Numbered from the stretch's first letter, positions 33,719 to 43,493 are shown. The stretch is DNA of 64,000 nt from SZUA-442 sp963792405 (GCA_963792405.1 CAWBVU010000006.1:1364001-1428000); one strand, 5' to 3'. The notes: generated from the letters alone by a model not told the origin. Numbers and translations: made by a program.

Positions 33719-34761
33719 GGCATCGGGTCACGGTTCCGGGAGTGTTCCCCCTCGAACGAGGGGGAACACTCCGTGACGTCGAGGTCGACGTGCGCAGCTG
33801 GGGACGCCACCGATCGTCCGCGACGCTGGTGTGCCATGCGTTGACGGGCAACGCAGACGCAGACGACTGGTGGCGAGGGCTGTTCGGTCGCGGCAGGCTC
33901 CTCGACCCGACGGAGCGGTTCGTGATCGCCATGAGCGTCCTCGGGGGGTGCGCGGGCACCACGGGTCCCACGGCGATCGATCCGTCGACCGGCCTTCCGC
34001 ACGGCCCGGATTTTCCCCGTGTCACGATCAGGGACATGGTGCGCCTACAAAGGACGGTGCTCGAGCAGTTCGGCGTCGACCACCTCGACGTCGCCATCGG
34101 CGGATCGATGGGGGGCATGCAGGTCCTCGAGTGGGCGGTGATGTACCCCGATGTGGTCCGCGCCATCGTGCCCATCGCGGTGGGGGCCGCGCAGTCGGCC
34201 TGGGCGGTGGGGCTCTCGGAGGCCCAGCGGCACGCCATCGTCACCGATGCGGGCTTCCTCGGCGGCCGCTACAGGAGACAGCCGGCCGCAGGGCTCGCCA
34301 CGGCGAGGATGATCGCCATGTGCAGCTACCGCAGCCCCGACAGCTTCGACGCGAGGTTCGGTCGCAGTGGGGGTACGGATGGGTTCGCCGTCGGATCGTA
34401 CCTCCGACACCAGGGCGCCAAACTCGTCGACCGATTCGACGCGAACACCTACCTGACCCTCGTGGATGCGATGGACAGCCACGACCTCGGGAGGGACAGG
34501 GGTCCCCTGGAGGCGATCCTGGGCCGCGTCGAGACGCCGGCGCTCGTCGTCGGCATCAGCTCGGACGTGCTGTACCCGATCGACGATGTGCGTCGGCTCG
34601 CCGAGTGGTTGCCCCTCGCCGAGTTCGTGGTCCTGGACAGCCCCCACGGACACGACGCGTTCCTCATCGACACCGACCGTCTCGACGGTCTGGTGGCTGA
34701 CTTCCTCTCGGGTGCAGGCCGACCCGTCGAGGCTCATCCGCACCGACGCTCCTGGGCGTGA
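33715..34761 (+). CDS. metX: Homoserine O-acyltransferase (probably acetyl)
   Basis: Predicted 348 aa alpha/beta hydrolase-fold acyltransferase. It activates homoserine for methionine synthesis. Catalytic triad visible as Ser in GGSMGGMQ (about residue 128), Asp in SSDVLYP (about 282), and His in SPHGHDAFL (about 310). HALTGNADADDWW near the N-terminus is typical of MetX. Acetyl versus succinyl specificity cannot be settled from sequence alone. GTG at 33715 overlaps the metY stop. No further methionine gene follows. Confidence 0.93.
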   Translation: MRHRVTVPGVFPLERGGTLRDVEVDVRSWGRHRSSATLVCHALTGNADADDWWRGLFGRGRLLDPTERFVIAMSVLGGCAGTTGPTAIDPSTGLPHGPDFPRVTIRDMVRLQRTVLEQFGVDHLDVAIGGSMGGMQVLEWAVMYPDVVRAIVPIAVGAAQSAWAVGLSEAQRHAIVTDAGFLGGRYRRQPAAGLATARMIAMCSYRSPDSFDARFGRSGGTDGFAVGSYLRHQGAKLVDRFDANTYLTLVDAMDSHDLGRDRGPLEAILGRVETPALVVGISSDVLYPIDDVRRLAEWLPLAEFVVLDSPHGHDAFLIDTDRLDGLVADFLSGAGRPVEAHPHRRSWA

Positions 34762-34892
34762 TCCCCTTCAGTCACCGATGTCGGGGTGTCACTGGGGATC
34801 GACGCTCGACCGACCGATGGCCGGCAGACGTCGCTATCGTGTCGATGCCATGTCGCTTCCGCGAGAAGCCAACGAAACCGGACGGGAACCAC

Positions 34893-35339
34893 GTGCGCAC
34901 ACGATTCACCATCGCCCTCGCCATGACGACCATGCTGATCGCAGGCTGCAGCTCATCGCCCGACGCGGTGACGGACGGCGAGTACCGAATCCACGCCAGC
35001 TCCGATTCGGCCACGACGCTGCCGACGTCGACACTCACCATCGCCGGGAACACCGCGACATTCACGATCGACGGCACGCCGACCGAGGCGACGATCGGTG
35101 ACACGGGGGCCGAGTATGTCGTCTGCCCGCCCGACACGAAGGGAACGGTGCGTCCGCTCGATCGATCGATCACCTTCGGGTCACTCACACTCGTCCGACC
35201 GGCGCTGTTCGGTGACTGTGGCGTGACATCACCAGCGCGCGTCACGGTCGTCGATCTCGATGGCGCCGAGCCGAGTTCGGGGCCCTTCCCCTTCGTCAGG
35301 TGGGTCGAGATGTGCGACACGGCGGACCCGGACTGCTGA
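34893..35339 (+). CDS. Small lipoprotein of unknown function
   Basis: Predicted 148 aa from GTG, preceded by GACGGGAA. Signal peptide ends MLIAGC, so it is lipid-anchored. The mature part is beta-rich, with strands such as STLTIAGNTATFTIDGTPTE and three Cys residues. No family recognised. A TATCGT -10 box at 34835 lies upstream. The ATG at 34845 is a longer in-frame alternative that would put a charged extension before the signal. It converges on zwf. Confidence 0.65.
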   Translation: MRTRFTIALAMTTMLIAGCSSSPDAVTDGEYRIHASSDSATTLPTSTLTIAGNTATFTIDGTPTEATIGDTGAEYVVCPPDTKGTVRPLDRSITFGSLTLVRPALFGDCGVTSPARVTVVDLDGAEPSSGPFPFVRWVEMCDTADPDC

Positions 35340-35373
35340 CCGCGACGATGGGCACGTGACCGCCGCGGTCAGC
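35335..35373. terminator. Inverted repeat between convergent genes
   Basis: GCTGACCGCG (35335-35344) and CGCGGTCAGC (35364-35373) form a perfect 10-bp inverted repeat with a 19-base loop. Both flanking stop codons fall within the arms. No T-tract follows, so function as a bidirectional terminator is likely but not certain. Confidence 0.45.
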
Positions 35374-36754
35374 CGGTCGCCCAAGGGCCGGTTCCATCGA
35401 GCAATCCGTCAGCCTCGACGGGACCCCACGTTCCCTTCTCATACAGATGGAGCGGCAGGTCGGCTGCGAGGGCCGGATCGACGATGCGCCACGCCTCCGT
35501 CACGCCATCGTGGCGAGCGAAGAGCGACGGGTCGCCGCGGAGCGCCGCGCCGATGAGGCGATGGTAGGGATCCCGGCCCTTCGCGCGATCGTGCTGGAGG
35601 TGCAGTTCGACGGGACCGCTCACCATCGCCGGTCCCGGGACCTTCGCCTGTAGCGACAGCGAGATGTCGTCGGTCGGTTTGGTGCGGAAGGTCAGTCGAT
35701 TCGACCCCGGTTCACACGCCTCATCGGCGAAGAGGAGTCGCGGCGGCCCGGTGAACTCGACGACCGCTTCCGTGACGGTGTCCGCCATGCCCTTTCCCGC
35801 GCGCACGATCCACGGAACCCCTGCCCACCGCCACGAGTCCACCTCGAGGCGCACCGCGGCGTACGTCTCGGTGTTCGACGTGGGATCCACGCCCACCTCG
35901 TCGCGATACCCGTGATATTGGCCGCGAACGACGTTCTTCGGATCGAGGGCCTCGATGGCACGTAGGACCTTCGCCCGCTCGTCGCGGAGGGCGTCGGCAT
36001 CGGCCGACACCGGAGGCTCCATGGCGAGCAGGGAGAGCATCTGCAGGAGATGGTTCTGGATCACGTCACGCACGGTGCCGACGTCGTCGTAGAAGCGCCC
36101 ACGCCCCTCGACGCCGAAGTCCTCGGCGAGGGTGATCTGCACGCTCCGGATGTAGTGACGATTCCAGACGGGTTCCAGGATCGTGTTGGCGAAGCGGAAG
36201 ATCATCAGGTTCTGCACGGCCTCCTTGCCGAGGAAGTGGTCGATCCGATACACCCTGTCCTCGGGGAAGGAGGTGTGGATGAGCTCGTTGAGCTCGGCTG
36301 CTGACGCGGCATCCCTCCCGAACGGCTTCTCGAGGACGAGGCGACCGTGGAGGCTCAGGCCCTCCGAGGCCAGGCCGTGGACGACGTCGTCGAAGAGGTC
36401 GGGGGGGATGGCGAGGTAGGAGACGGCACACACGGCGCCTCCGGCCCGCTTCGAGATCTCCGCATACGTCGTCTGGTCCCTGTAGTCGCCCGACACGTAC
36501 CCGAGGTTCGCCGAGAGGCGGCCGAAGACCTCCTCGTCGATGACCGTGCCCGCCTCCTCGATCGAGTCCCTCGCCCGCTCCCGCAGCGTCTCGTCGGACC
36601 ATTCACGGGAAGCGACGCCGATGATCGGGATGTCGGCGATCCCCTCCGCGGTGAGGTCGTAGAGGGCTGAGAAGAGCTTGCGCCTGGCGAGGTCACCCGT
36701 GATACCGAAGAGGATGAGCGCATCTGCGGTCGGGCGGTCGAACGTGCGGTCCAT
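35369..36754 (-). CDS. zwf: Glucose-6-phosphate dehydrogenase
   Basis: Predicted 461 aa. Zwf oxidises glucose 6-phosphate to 6-phosphogluconolactone with NADP, the first step of the oxidative pentose-phosphate pathway. GITGDLARRKLF is the dinucleotide motif at the N-terminus; active-site RIDHFLGKE is near residue 168 and VLEKPFGRD near 140. Start at 36754 is the first ATG that gives a standard N-terminus. No gnd, opcA or tal neighbour is present. Confidence 0.95.
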   Translation of the reverse strand: MDRTFDRPTADALILFGITGDLARRKLFSALYDLTAEGIADIPIIGVASREWSDETLRERARDSIEEAGTVIDEEVFGRLSANLGYVSGDYRDQTTYAEISKRAGGAVCAVSYLAIPPDLFDDVVHGLASEGLSLHGRLVLEKPFGRDAASAAELNELIHTSFPEDRVYRIDHFLGKEAVQNLMIFRFANTILEPVWNRHYIRSVQITLAEDFGVEGRGRFYDDVGTVRDVIQNHLLQMLSLLAMEPPVSADADALRDERAKVLRAIEALDPKNVVRGQYHGYRDEVGVDPTSNTETYAAVRLEVDSWRWAGVPWIVRAGKGMADTVTEAVVEFTGPPRLLFADEACEPGSNRLTFRTKPTDDISLSLQAKVPGPAMVSGPVELHLQHDRAKGRDPYHRLIGAALRGDPSLFARHDGVTEAWRIVDPALAADLPLHLYEKGTWGPVEADGLLDGTGPWATG

Positions 36755-36821
36755 GACGGGGACGGTACCGCTTCGACTCCGGCGCTGCGACGACGTTCGC
36801 GAGGTGCGCGACAATGCACCG

Positions 36822-37307
36822 ATGTCGGACACCCCATCGCCGGACACCCGGGCGACCTCGGACCCCCGTCTCGGAGGGGTCGCACACACGGTGGTACGCC
36901 ACGGTCGTGTGGGCTCGCTCGAGGAGGCTGCCGCCCTCCGGGGGGTGGACCCCTCCGCGATCATCAAGACGATGGTGGTGCGACGGGCCGACGACGACCA
37001 TGTCTTCGTGCTCGTGCCGGGCGATCGGGTGATCGATTGGCCCAAGCTCCGGGCCCTCCTCGGCGAACGCAGGCTGTCCATGCCCGACGCCGATCAGGCG
37101 CTTGCGATCACCGGGTACGTCCGGGGCACCATCACGCCATTCGGATCGGCGGCCCACCTGCCCGTGATCGCCGACACGCGGGTGGCGGGACGCGGGGCGG
37201 TGTCGATCGGTGGGGGCGCCCATGGCGTCTCGATCACCGTGGACGGTGACGAGGTCGTCCGCGTCCTCGATGCGACGATCGCCGATGTCACAGGACCCCA
37301 GGGATGA
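36822..37307 (+). CDS. YbaK/EbsC-type aminoacyl-tRNA deacylase
   Basis: Predicted 161 aa. The domain hydrolyses mischarged tRNAs, such as Cys-tRNA-Pro in YbaK. Markers: IIKTMVVRRADDDHVFVLVPGD with the conserved Lys, and the glycine-rich GYVRGTITPFGSAAHLPVIAD segment typical of the family (quoted in parts). Related free-standing domains edit other amino acids, so the substrate is open. It is divergent from zwf. Confidence 0.85.
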   Translation: MSDTPSPDTRATSDPRLGGVAHTVVRHGRVGSLEEAAALRGVDPSAIIKTMVVRRADDDHVFVLVPGDRVIDWPKLRALLGERRLSMPDADQALAITGYVRGTITPFGSAAHLPVIADTRVAGRGAVSIGGGAHGVSITVDGDEVVRVLDATIADVTGPQG

Positions 37308-37315
37308 CCGGCCTC

Positions 37316-37321
37316 TAGTAT
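37316..37321 (+). promoter_or_regulatory. -10 box (TAGTAT) for the CoA ligase gene
   Basis: TAGTAT lies 26 bases before the ATG at 37348, leaving room for a GGGGAGGGA ribosome binding site. Confidence 0.4.
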
Positions 37322-37347
37322 CCCGTGCGGCCCAACGGGGAGGGACG

Positions 37348-38649
37348 ATGTATCTCGAGGACGTCGAAACCCTGGATCCTGCCGCGCTCCACCGTCTCCA
37401 GTCCGAGCGACTCGCAGTGCTCATCGACCGACTGAAGACAGCCGATGCACCGTACTGGCGCGACAAGCTCGACGACATCGGCACGCCCACGTCGATCGAC
37501 GATCTCACGTCGCTGCCGTTCACGGACAAGCAGGAGTTCAGGCACACCTTCCCGTACGGGATGCTGGCCGTGCCCATGGCGGACGTGGTGCGCGTGCACG
37601 CGTCGTCGGGAACCTCGGGAAAGCCCACCATCGTTGCGTACACGGCGCATGACGTCGATGTCTTCGCCGAGGTCAACGCCCGGGCGCTGTCTGCCGCGGG
37701 CGCCGACGCCTCCGACATCGTCCATGTCGCCTACGGCTATGGCCTGTTCACCGGAGGGCTCGGCCTGCACTATGGCGTCGAGCGCCTCGGTGCCGTGGCG
37801 GTGCCGGCGTCCGGGGGCAACCCCGGCTTCCAGGTCGGCCTCCTCGCGGATACGGGGGCAACGGGCCTGGCATGCACCCCGTCGTTCTCGCTCCTCCTCG
37901 CCGAGCGGGCCGCAGACCTCGGGGTGAAGGACCGGATCCGGCTCCGGTGGGGCATCCACGGCGCGGAGTCGTGGTCCGAGAGCCTCAGGGACAAGGTCGA
38001 GGAGGCATGGGGCGGCGGGTACTCGGCATGCGACATCTACGGCCTCTCCGAGGTGATCGGGCCGGGCGTCGCCGCCGAGTGTCGGCAGAACAAGGGTGGC
38101 CTCCACGTGTTCGAGGACCACTTCTTCCCGGAGATCGTCGATCCCGCAACCGGTGAGAGGGTTCCCGACGGCGAGCCGGGGGAACTCGTCCTCACCACCC
38201 TCACCAAGGAGGCGCAGCCGGTCATCCGCTACCGGACGCGCGACATCACACGGTTCCTTCCCGGCGCCTGTCCCTGTGGGCGGACGAGTCGGCGTATCGC
38301 ACGCCTCGAGGGGCGGGCGGACGACATGCTGATCATCCGGGGCATCAACGTGTACCCGCGCACGATCGAGGCGATCCTGATGGACGATCCGGATCTGGGG
38401 CCGAACTACGCCATCGTGGTGGACCGCCGCGCCAACCTCCCCGAGCTACGCGCCCACGTCGAGCTCGCAGGCCACGACCTCACGGGAACGGAGGCGGAGG
38501 TGGCGTCGCGACTCGAACAGCGGCTGATGGAGACCATTCGCCTGCGCGTCGACGTGGTCGTGGGCACGCCCGGATCAGTGCCCCGTGCCGAGATCGGCAA
38601 GGCACGACGGGTGTTCGACCAGACGACCGACGAGGACCCGGTGCGCTGA
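37348..38649 (+). CDS. paaK: Phenylacetate-CoA ligase
   Basis: Predicted 433 aa, typical for PaaK. It activates phenylacetate or a similar aromatic acid to the CoA thioester with ATP. ANL-superfamily motif SSGTSGKPT is near residue 86, followed by YGLFTGGLGLHYG, DIYGLSEVIGPG, and the C-terminal RGINVYPRTIE. A CPCGRTSRR segment near 310 is common in PaaK. ATG 37348 follows GGGGAGGGA. No other paa genes are near, so the true substrate is unknown. Confidence 0.9.
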   Translation: MYLEDVETLDPAALHRLQSERLAVLIDRLKTADAPYWRDKLDDIGTPTSIDDLTSLPFTDKQEFRHTFPYGMLAVPMADVVRVHASSGTSGKPTIVAYTAHDVDVFAEVNARALSAAGADASDIVHVAYGYGLFTGGLGLHYGVERLGAVAVPASGGNPGFQVGLLADTGATGLACTPSFSLLLAERAADLGVKDRIRLRWGIHGAESWSESLRDKVEEAWGGGYSACDIYGLSEVIGPGVAAECRQNKGGLHVFEDHFFPEIVDPATGERVPDGEPGELVLTTLTKEAQPVIRYRTRDITRFLPGACPCGRTSRRIARLEGRADDMLIIRGINVYPRTIEAILMDDPDLGPNYAIVVDRRANLPELRAHVELAGHDLTGTEAEVASRLEQRLMETIRLRVDVVVGTPGSVPRAEIGKARRVFDQTTDEDPVR

Positions 38650-38694
38650 CCCGCGTGGACGTCGCGATCCCGACGGGCCGGGCCGCCGTTCGCG

Positions 38695-38700
38695 TACACT
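38695..38700 (+). promoter_or_regulatory. -10 box (TACACT), leaderless start of the ATP-grasp gene
   Basis: TACACT ends eight bases before the ATG at 38709; the RNA likely starts at or next to that ATG. This supports the start chosen for the following gene. Confidence 0.45.
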
Positions 38701-38708
38701 CGGGCGCC

Positions 38709-40145
38709 ATGGCGGCATACGACGAGGTCACGGGCCCCGAGGGCATACGGCCCCACTATCAGCAACTCATGTCCCGCCTCACGGGGATCGACCATGTCGA
38801 TCTGGAGGAGCGGTTCGCGATGCTGGACTCGATCTTCCGGACGCTGGGGATCACCTTCGCCGTCACGGGCCACGAGGAGGGCCTCGAGCGCACTTGGCCG
38901 ATGGACCTCGTCCCGAGGATCATCCCCGCCTCGGAGTGGAGCATCCTCGAGGCAGGGCTCATCCAGCGAGTGACCGCCCTCAACCTCTTCCTCGACGACC
39001 TCTACGTGGGCGAGCAGGCGGCCATCAACGACGGCATCATCCCGCGCTGGGTCGTGGACACCGCAGAGGGGTACCTCAGGGAGGCCCACGGCATCCACGT
39101 CCCGCTCGGTGCCCGGTGCGTGGTGGCAGGTGTCGACCTCGTGCGCGACGACGAAGGCGCCTACCGCGTGCTCGAGGACAACCTGCGCGTGCCGAGCGGG
39201 ATCTCCTACGTCCTCGAGAACCGGGTCGCGATGACCCGTGTGCTCCCGGTCGCGTTCTCACGCCATGCCATTCGCCCCGTCGACCACTACGGATCGATGC
39301 TCCTGAGGGCCCTCCGCACCCTGGCGCCTGCGTCCGGTTCCGACCCGACCGTCGTGGTCCTCACCCCCGGTGTCTCGAACTCCGCCTACTTCGAGCATGC
39401 CTTCCTTGCTCGGCAGATGGGGGTCGAACTCGTCGAGGGGCGTGACCTCCTCGTCGACGAGCAGCACGTGTACATGCGCACCACGAGGGGCCTCAAGCGG
39501 GTCGACGTCATCTACCGAAGGGTCGGCGATGAGTTCCTCGATCCCCTGGTGTTCCGCCAGGACAGCCTCCTCGGCGTTCCGGGGCTGATGGGAGCGGCAC
39601 GGGCGGGCCACGTGACCATCGCCAACGCCGTCGGCAACGGTGCCGCGGACGACAAGGGCGTTCACCCATTCGTCCCCGACCTGATCCGGTACTACCTCGG
39701 CGACGATCCGATCATCGACAACGTCACGACCTACCTGTGCTGGGAACCCGACCAACTCGAGATGGTCCTGGGCCGTATTGGTGAACTCGTGCTCAAGCCC
39801 GTGGCCGAGGCGGGGGGATACGGCATCGTGATCGGCCCGAAGGCCGATGCCGAGACACTCGAGCGGACCGCGACGGCGATCCGGGCCAACCCACGAGGCT
39901 ACGTTGCGCAGGAGGTCGTCCAGCTCTCGACCCATCCCACGTTCATCGATGGCGAATTGGCCCCGCGTCACATCGACCTTCGGCCCTTCGTCATCTCGAG
40001 CGATCGGGTCGAGGTGGTTCCCGGTGGACTGACGAGGGTTGCGCTTCCCGAGGGATCGCTCATCGTCAACTCCTCGCAGGGGGGCGGATCGAAGGACACC
40101 TGGGTGGTCGACGAGGAGGTGGGTCGTGCTGTCACGCCACGCTGA
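38709..40145 (+). CDS. Circularly permuted ATP-grasp protein
   Basis: Predicted 478 aa. Matches the CP_ATPgrasp (DUF404/407) family: IIPASEWSILEAGLIQR, VLEDNLRVPSGISYVLENR, the ATP-binding LKPVAEAGGYGIVIGP, and C-terminal ELAPRHIDLRPFVI. The family is predicted to form peptide or amide bonds and is usually encoded with an alpha-E protein and a transglutaminase, as here. The product is unknown. It overlaps the alpha-E gene by 20 bases. Confidence 0.88.
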   Translation: MAAYDEVTGPEGIRPHYQQLMSRLTGIDHVDLEERFAMLDSIFRTLGITFAVTGHEEGLERTWPMDLVPRIIPASEWSILEAGLIQRVTALNLFLDDLYVGEQAAINDGIIPRWVVDTAEGYLREAHGIHVPLGARCVVAGVDLVRDDEGAYRVLEDNLRVPSGISYVLENRVAMTRVLPVAFSRHAIRPVDHYGSMLLRALRTLAPASGSDPTVVVLTPGVSNSAYFEHAFLARQMGVELVEGRDLLVDEQHVYMRTTRGLKRVDVIYRRVGDEFLDPLVFRQDSLLGVPGLMGAARAGHVTIANAVGNGAADDKGVHPFVPDLIRYYLGDDPIIDNVTTYLCWEPDQLEMVLGRIGELVLKPVAEAGGYGIVIGPKADAETLERTATAIRANPRGYVAQEVVQLSTHPTFIDGELAPRHIDLRPFVISSDRVEVVPGGLTRVALPEGSLIVNSSQGGGSKDTWVVDEEVGRAVTPR

Positions 40146-41079
40146 GGACCTGTTCTGGCTCGGCCGGTACGTCGAACGGGCGGAGGACACCGCTCGAATG
40201 CTCGACGTCACCTACCACCACGTCCTCGAGTCCCCCATGGCGTCCGAGTCCGTTGCGTGGCGCGAGCTGCTCGAGGTGCTCTTCCTCGATGCGGTCTACG
40301 AGGGGCCCATCGATGCCGCCTCCGTCACCGACTACCTGGTGACCGACAGGTCGAACCCTGGATCCATCGTCTCTGCGATCGCCCAGGCCCGCGAGAATGC
40401 ACGGGGCCTGCGGGACAGGATCTCGACGGAGCTGTGGGAGGCGATCAACGTCTTCTACCTGGAGCTCGTGAGCGCGGACCTGGCCGCGAGCGTCGAGGCG
40501 CGCACATACGGATTCCTCAGCCAGGTGAAGAGCCGCTGCCAGTTGATCGACGGCGTGGCATCCCAGACCATGCCGAGGGACGAGGGCTACCGATTCATCG
40601 TCCTCGGCCTCATGCTCGAACGAGCCGAGATGACCTGCAGGCTGCTCGCCGTGCGCTACGCACGCCTCGCCGAGAGGGACCACCACATGGGCTTCCATGC
40701 GTGGGTCTCCGTCCTCAAGTCCGTGTCGGCCTACGAGGCGTACCTGAAGGCACATGACGCATCCCTCGACCCGGCGAGCGTCCTCGAGTTCCTCCTGCTC
40801 GACCAGGACTTCCCTCGGAGCGTCCTGTATTGCCTCCGCGAGGCCGAGCGGCAGCTCGCCCTCCTGACCGCAGGCGATCAACGCAGCAGCGTGGAGCGGG
40901 CGATCGGGAGGGTGCGGGCGCGTGCCGAGTACTGCGACATGGCCGCGATCGTCGGCGGCGGCCTCGACGAGTTCCTCGAGGCCCTGCAGCGCGAGATCTA
41001 CGAGGTCGCCGACGAGGTCGACGCCCACTTCTTCCGGGCGGGCACCGACCTGCAGCTCCACACTGTGCAGTCAGCCTGA
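40126..41079 (+). CDS. Alpha-E domain protein (DUF403)
   Basis: Predicted 317 aa, all helical. The N-terminal LSRHAEDLFWLGRYVERAED is the family signature. Function is unknown; it always accompanies the permuted ATP-grasp proteins and is thought to be part of a peptide-modifying system. GTG 40126 lies after GAGGAGG. Its stop overlaps the transglutaminase ATG by one base (TGATG). Confidence 0.88.
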   Translation: MLSRHAEDLFWLGRYVERAEDTARMLDVTYHHVLESPMASESVAWRELLEVLFLDAVYEGPIDAASVTDYLVTDRSNPGSIVSAIAQARENARGLRDRISTELWEAINVFYLELVSADLAASVEARTYGFLSQVKSRCQLIDGVASQTMPRDEGYRFIVLGLMLERAEMTCRLLAVRYARLAERDHHMGFHAWVSVLKSVSAYEAYLKAHDASLDPASVLEFLLLDQDFPRSVLYCLREAERQLALLTAGDQRSSVERAIGRVRARAEYCDMAAIVGGGLDEFLEALQREIYEVADEVDAHFFRAGTDLQLHTVQSA

Positions 41080-41954
41080 TGCGCCTCGAGATCCGCTACC
41101 TCAACGAGTTCCTCTACGACGAGGCAGCCAGGGAGTCCCACAACCTGCTCCGTGCCCGGCCGGCCGACACACCTCACCAGAGGGTGCTCTCGTACCGCGT
41201 CGAGACGACACCTGCGGCCAACGTCACGTCGTACGTCGACTACTGGGGCACCCACGTCGACGAGTTCGGCATCCGGGCTCCGCATCGTCTCCTCCGGATC
41301 ATGGCGGACTCCGTGGTGGAGACGACAGCGCCGCATGAGCCCGACGTCGCCACTCCGATGACGGCCTACGGCGATGTGCGAGCGGACACGCCCGCCTACC
41401 TCCTGCCGTCACCCCACGCGAGATGGACGACAGATATCGAGGACCTGGCGCGGACTGCGGTGGCCGACGCGACGACTGCGATCGAGGGAGTGGCGGCGAT
41501 CGACGCCGTCGTGACGTCCTCTCTCTCGTACACCCCGGGAAGCACGTTCGTCGGCATGGAGGTCGGAGAGGTGCTGGCACTCGGGAAGGGCGTGTGTCAG
41601 GACTTCTCACACCTCGCCGTCGCGATGTACCGCAGTGTCGGGATCCCCGCCCGCTACGTCTCGGGATACCTGTACGCAGCCGATCAGACCGACGCCGTCG
41701 CCCCCGAGGAACCGGAGTTGTCCGTCCAGACCCATGCGTGGGTCGAGGCGTTCATCCCCGGCTTCGGCTGGTGGGGACTCGACCCGACCAACCCCCAGCC
41801 CGTGTCGGAGCTCCACGTCAAGATCGGGCACGGCAGGGACTACGACGACGTCATGCCACTACGCGGCGTCTACCACGGCGGATCGGAACACCAGTTGGGC
41901 GTCTCCGTCCACATCTCACGGGAACGCCTCTCCGCCGCCTCCACCGACCAGTGA
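41079..41954 (+). CDS. Transglutaminase-like cysteine protease
   Basis: Predicted 291 aa. An N-terminal bacterial transglutaminase region (RLEIRYLNEFLYD) precedes the papain-like core with Cys in GKGVCQDFSH (about residue 174), His in THAWVEAF (about 217), and Asp in LDPTN (about 232). In this gene triad it is expected to hydrolyse or transfer the peptide made by the ATP-grasp enzyme. The final part returns to a variable tail. Confidence 0.9.
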   Translation: MRLEIRYLNEFLYDEAARESHNLLRARPADTPHQRVLSYRVETTPAANVTSYVDYWGTHVDEFGIRAPHRLLRIMADSVVETTAPHEPDVATPMTAYGDVRADTPAYLLPSPHARWTTDIEDLARTAVADATTAIEGVAAIDAVVTSSLSYTPGSTFVGMEVGEVLALGKGVCQDFSHLAVAMYRSVGIPARYVSGYLYAADQTDAVAPEEPELSVQTHAWVEAFIPGFGWWGLDPTNPQPVSELHVKIGHGRDYDDVMPLRGVYHGGSEHQLGVSVHISRERLSAASTDQ

Positions 41955-41963
41955 GTCCCCGCG

Positions 41964-43454
41964 TCAGGTCGCGGTCGGCATGTCGAGCGACGCACCGATG
42001 TCCGCGTCCGGCCAGCGTGCCGTGACCACCTTGCCCCGTGTGTAGAAGCGCACGCCGTCGGGACCGTGGATGTGATGCTCGCCGATGAGGGAGTCCTTCC
42101 AGCCACCGAACGAGTGATAGGCCATCGGGACCGGGACCGGCACGTTGACGCCGACCATCCCGACGCGCACGTCGCGCACGAAACGGCGAGCAGCCCCTCC
42201 GTCCGACGTGAACACGGCGGTGCCGTTCCCGTACGGGTTCGCATTGATGAGATCGACCGCCTCGTCGACGGTTCGGGCCCTCACGACCGACAGCACCGGA
42301 CCGAAGATCTCGGTGCGATACACGTCCATCGCGGGGGTCACCTCGTCGATGACGGTGGGACCGACGAAGAAGCCCTCCTCGTAGCCCGGCACCACGATGC
42401 CGCGACCGTCGACCCGTACCTTTCCTCCCTGCTCCTCGCCCACATCCACCATCGAGACGATGCGGTCCCGCGCCTGCGGTGTGATGACCGGTCCCATCTC
42501 GCTCGCCGGGTCGATGCCCGCGCCGACCTTGACCGCGTGTGCGGCCCGGTCGAGCGCCTCGGTGACCGCGTCGCCTGCATCGCCGACCGTGACGGCGGCC
42601 GAGATGGCCATGCACCGTTCCCCTGCGGAGCCGAAGGCCGCGGCGGCGAGCTGCGTGGCTGCGAACCCCACGTCGGCGTCGGGTAGCACCACGGCGTGGT
42701 TCTTCGCACCGCCGAGCGCCTGGACGCGTTTGCCTGCGGCCGTCGCACCCGAGTGGATGTACTTCGCGATCGGCGTCGAGCCGACGAACGAGATCGCAGC
42801 GACGCCGGGATGGGCGATCAGCGCGTCGACCGCCTCCTTGTCCCCGTTGACGACGTTGAACACACCGTCCGGAAGACCGGCCTCCGCCCACAGCTCGGCG
42901 ACGAACAGGGACGTCGAGGGGTCCCGTTCGCTCGGTTTGAGGATGAACGCGTTGCCCGCGGCGATGGCAACGGGGTACATCCACAGTGGGACCATCGCAG
43001 GGAAGTTGAACGGTGTGATGCCGGCGACGACGCCGAGTGGTTGACGGAAGGAATAGCTGTCGATGTCAGTCGACACCTGGTCCGAATACTCGCCCTTGAG
43101 GAGGTTCGCGATCCCACATGCGAATTCGACGACCTCGAGGCCCCGCTGGACCTCCCCCTTGGCATCCGACAGCACCTTGCCATGTTCGGATGTGATGAGC
43201 GCGGCGAGCTCGTCGCTACGTGCGTTGAGGAGTTCCCTGAAGGCGAAGAGCACCTTCGTGCGATGGCTCAGCGACGTACTGGCCCATGACGAGGACGCGC
43301 GAGTGGCGGCGGCGACCGCGTCGTCGACGTCGGAGGCGGTGCCGAGCACCACGTCGGCCTGCGGGACACCCCTGGCCGGGTCGTACACGGGGGAGGTCCT
43401 CGCCGAGCGACCCTCGGTCGCGGCACCGTCGATCCAGTGCGGAATCACCCTCAT
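41964..43454 (-). CDS. mmsA: Methylmalonate-semialdehyde dehydrogenase (CoA-acylating)
   Basis: Predicted 496 aa aldehyde dehydrogenase. MmsA makes propionyl-CoA or acetyl-CoA from the semialdehydes of valine, inositol or pyrimidine breakdown. Family features: GITPFNFPAMVPLWMYP, LGGAKNHAVVLPDAD, and the catalytic Cys in GSAGERCMAIS near residue 282. The Glu general base of hydrolytic ALDHs is replaced, as in MmsA. It stands alone, convergent with the transglutaminase operon. Confidence 0.92.
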   Translation of the reverse strand: MRVIPHWIDGAATEGRSARTSPVYDPARGVPQADVVLGTASDVDDAVAAATRASSSWASTSLSHRTKVLFAFRELLNARSDELAALITSEHGKVLSDAKGEVQRGLEVVEFACGIANLLKGEYSDQVSTDIDSYSFRQPLGVVAGITPFNFPAMVPLWMYPVAIAAGNAFILKPSERDPSTSLFVAELWAEAGLPDGVFNVVNGDKEAVDALIAHPGVAAISFVGSTPIAKYIHSGATAAGKRVQALGGAKNHAVVLPDADVGFAATQLAAAAFGSAGERCMAISAAVTVGDAGDAVTEALDRAAHAVKVGAGIDPASEMGPVITPQARDRIVSMVDVGEEQGGKVRVDGRGIVVPGYEEGFFVGPTVIDEVTPAMDVYRTEIFGPVLSVVRARTVDEAVDLINANPYGNGTAVFTSDGGAARRFVRDVRVGMVGVNVPVPVPMAYHSFGGWKDSLIGEHHIHGPDGVRFYTRGKVVTARWPDADIGASLDMPTAT

Positions 43455-43493
43455 CAGTCGCTCCTCCTCGCCCCTCTGCCCTGCCCCACCACT

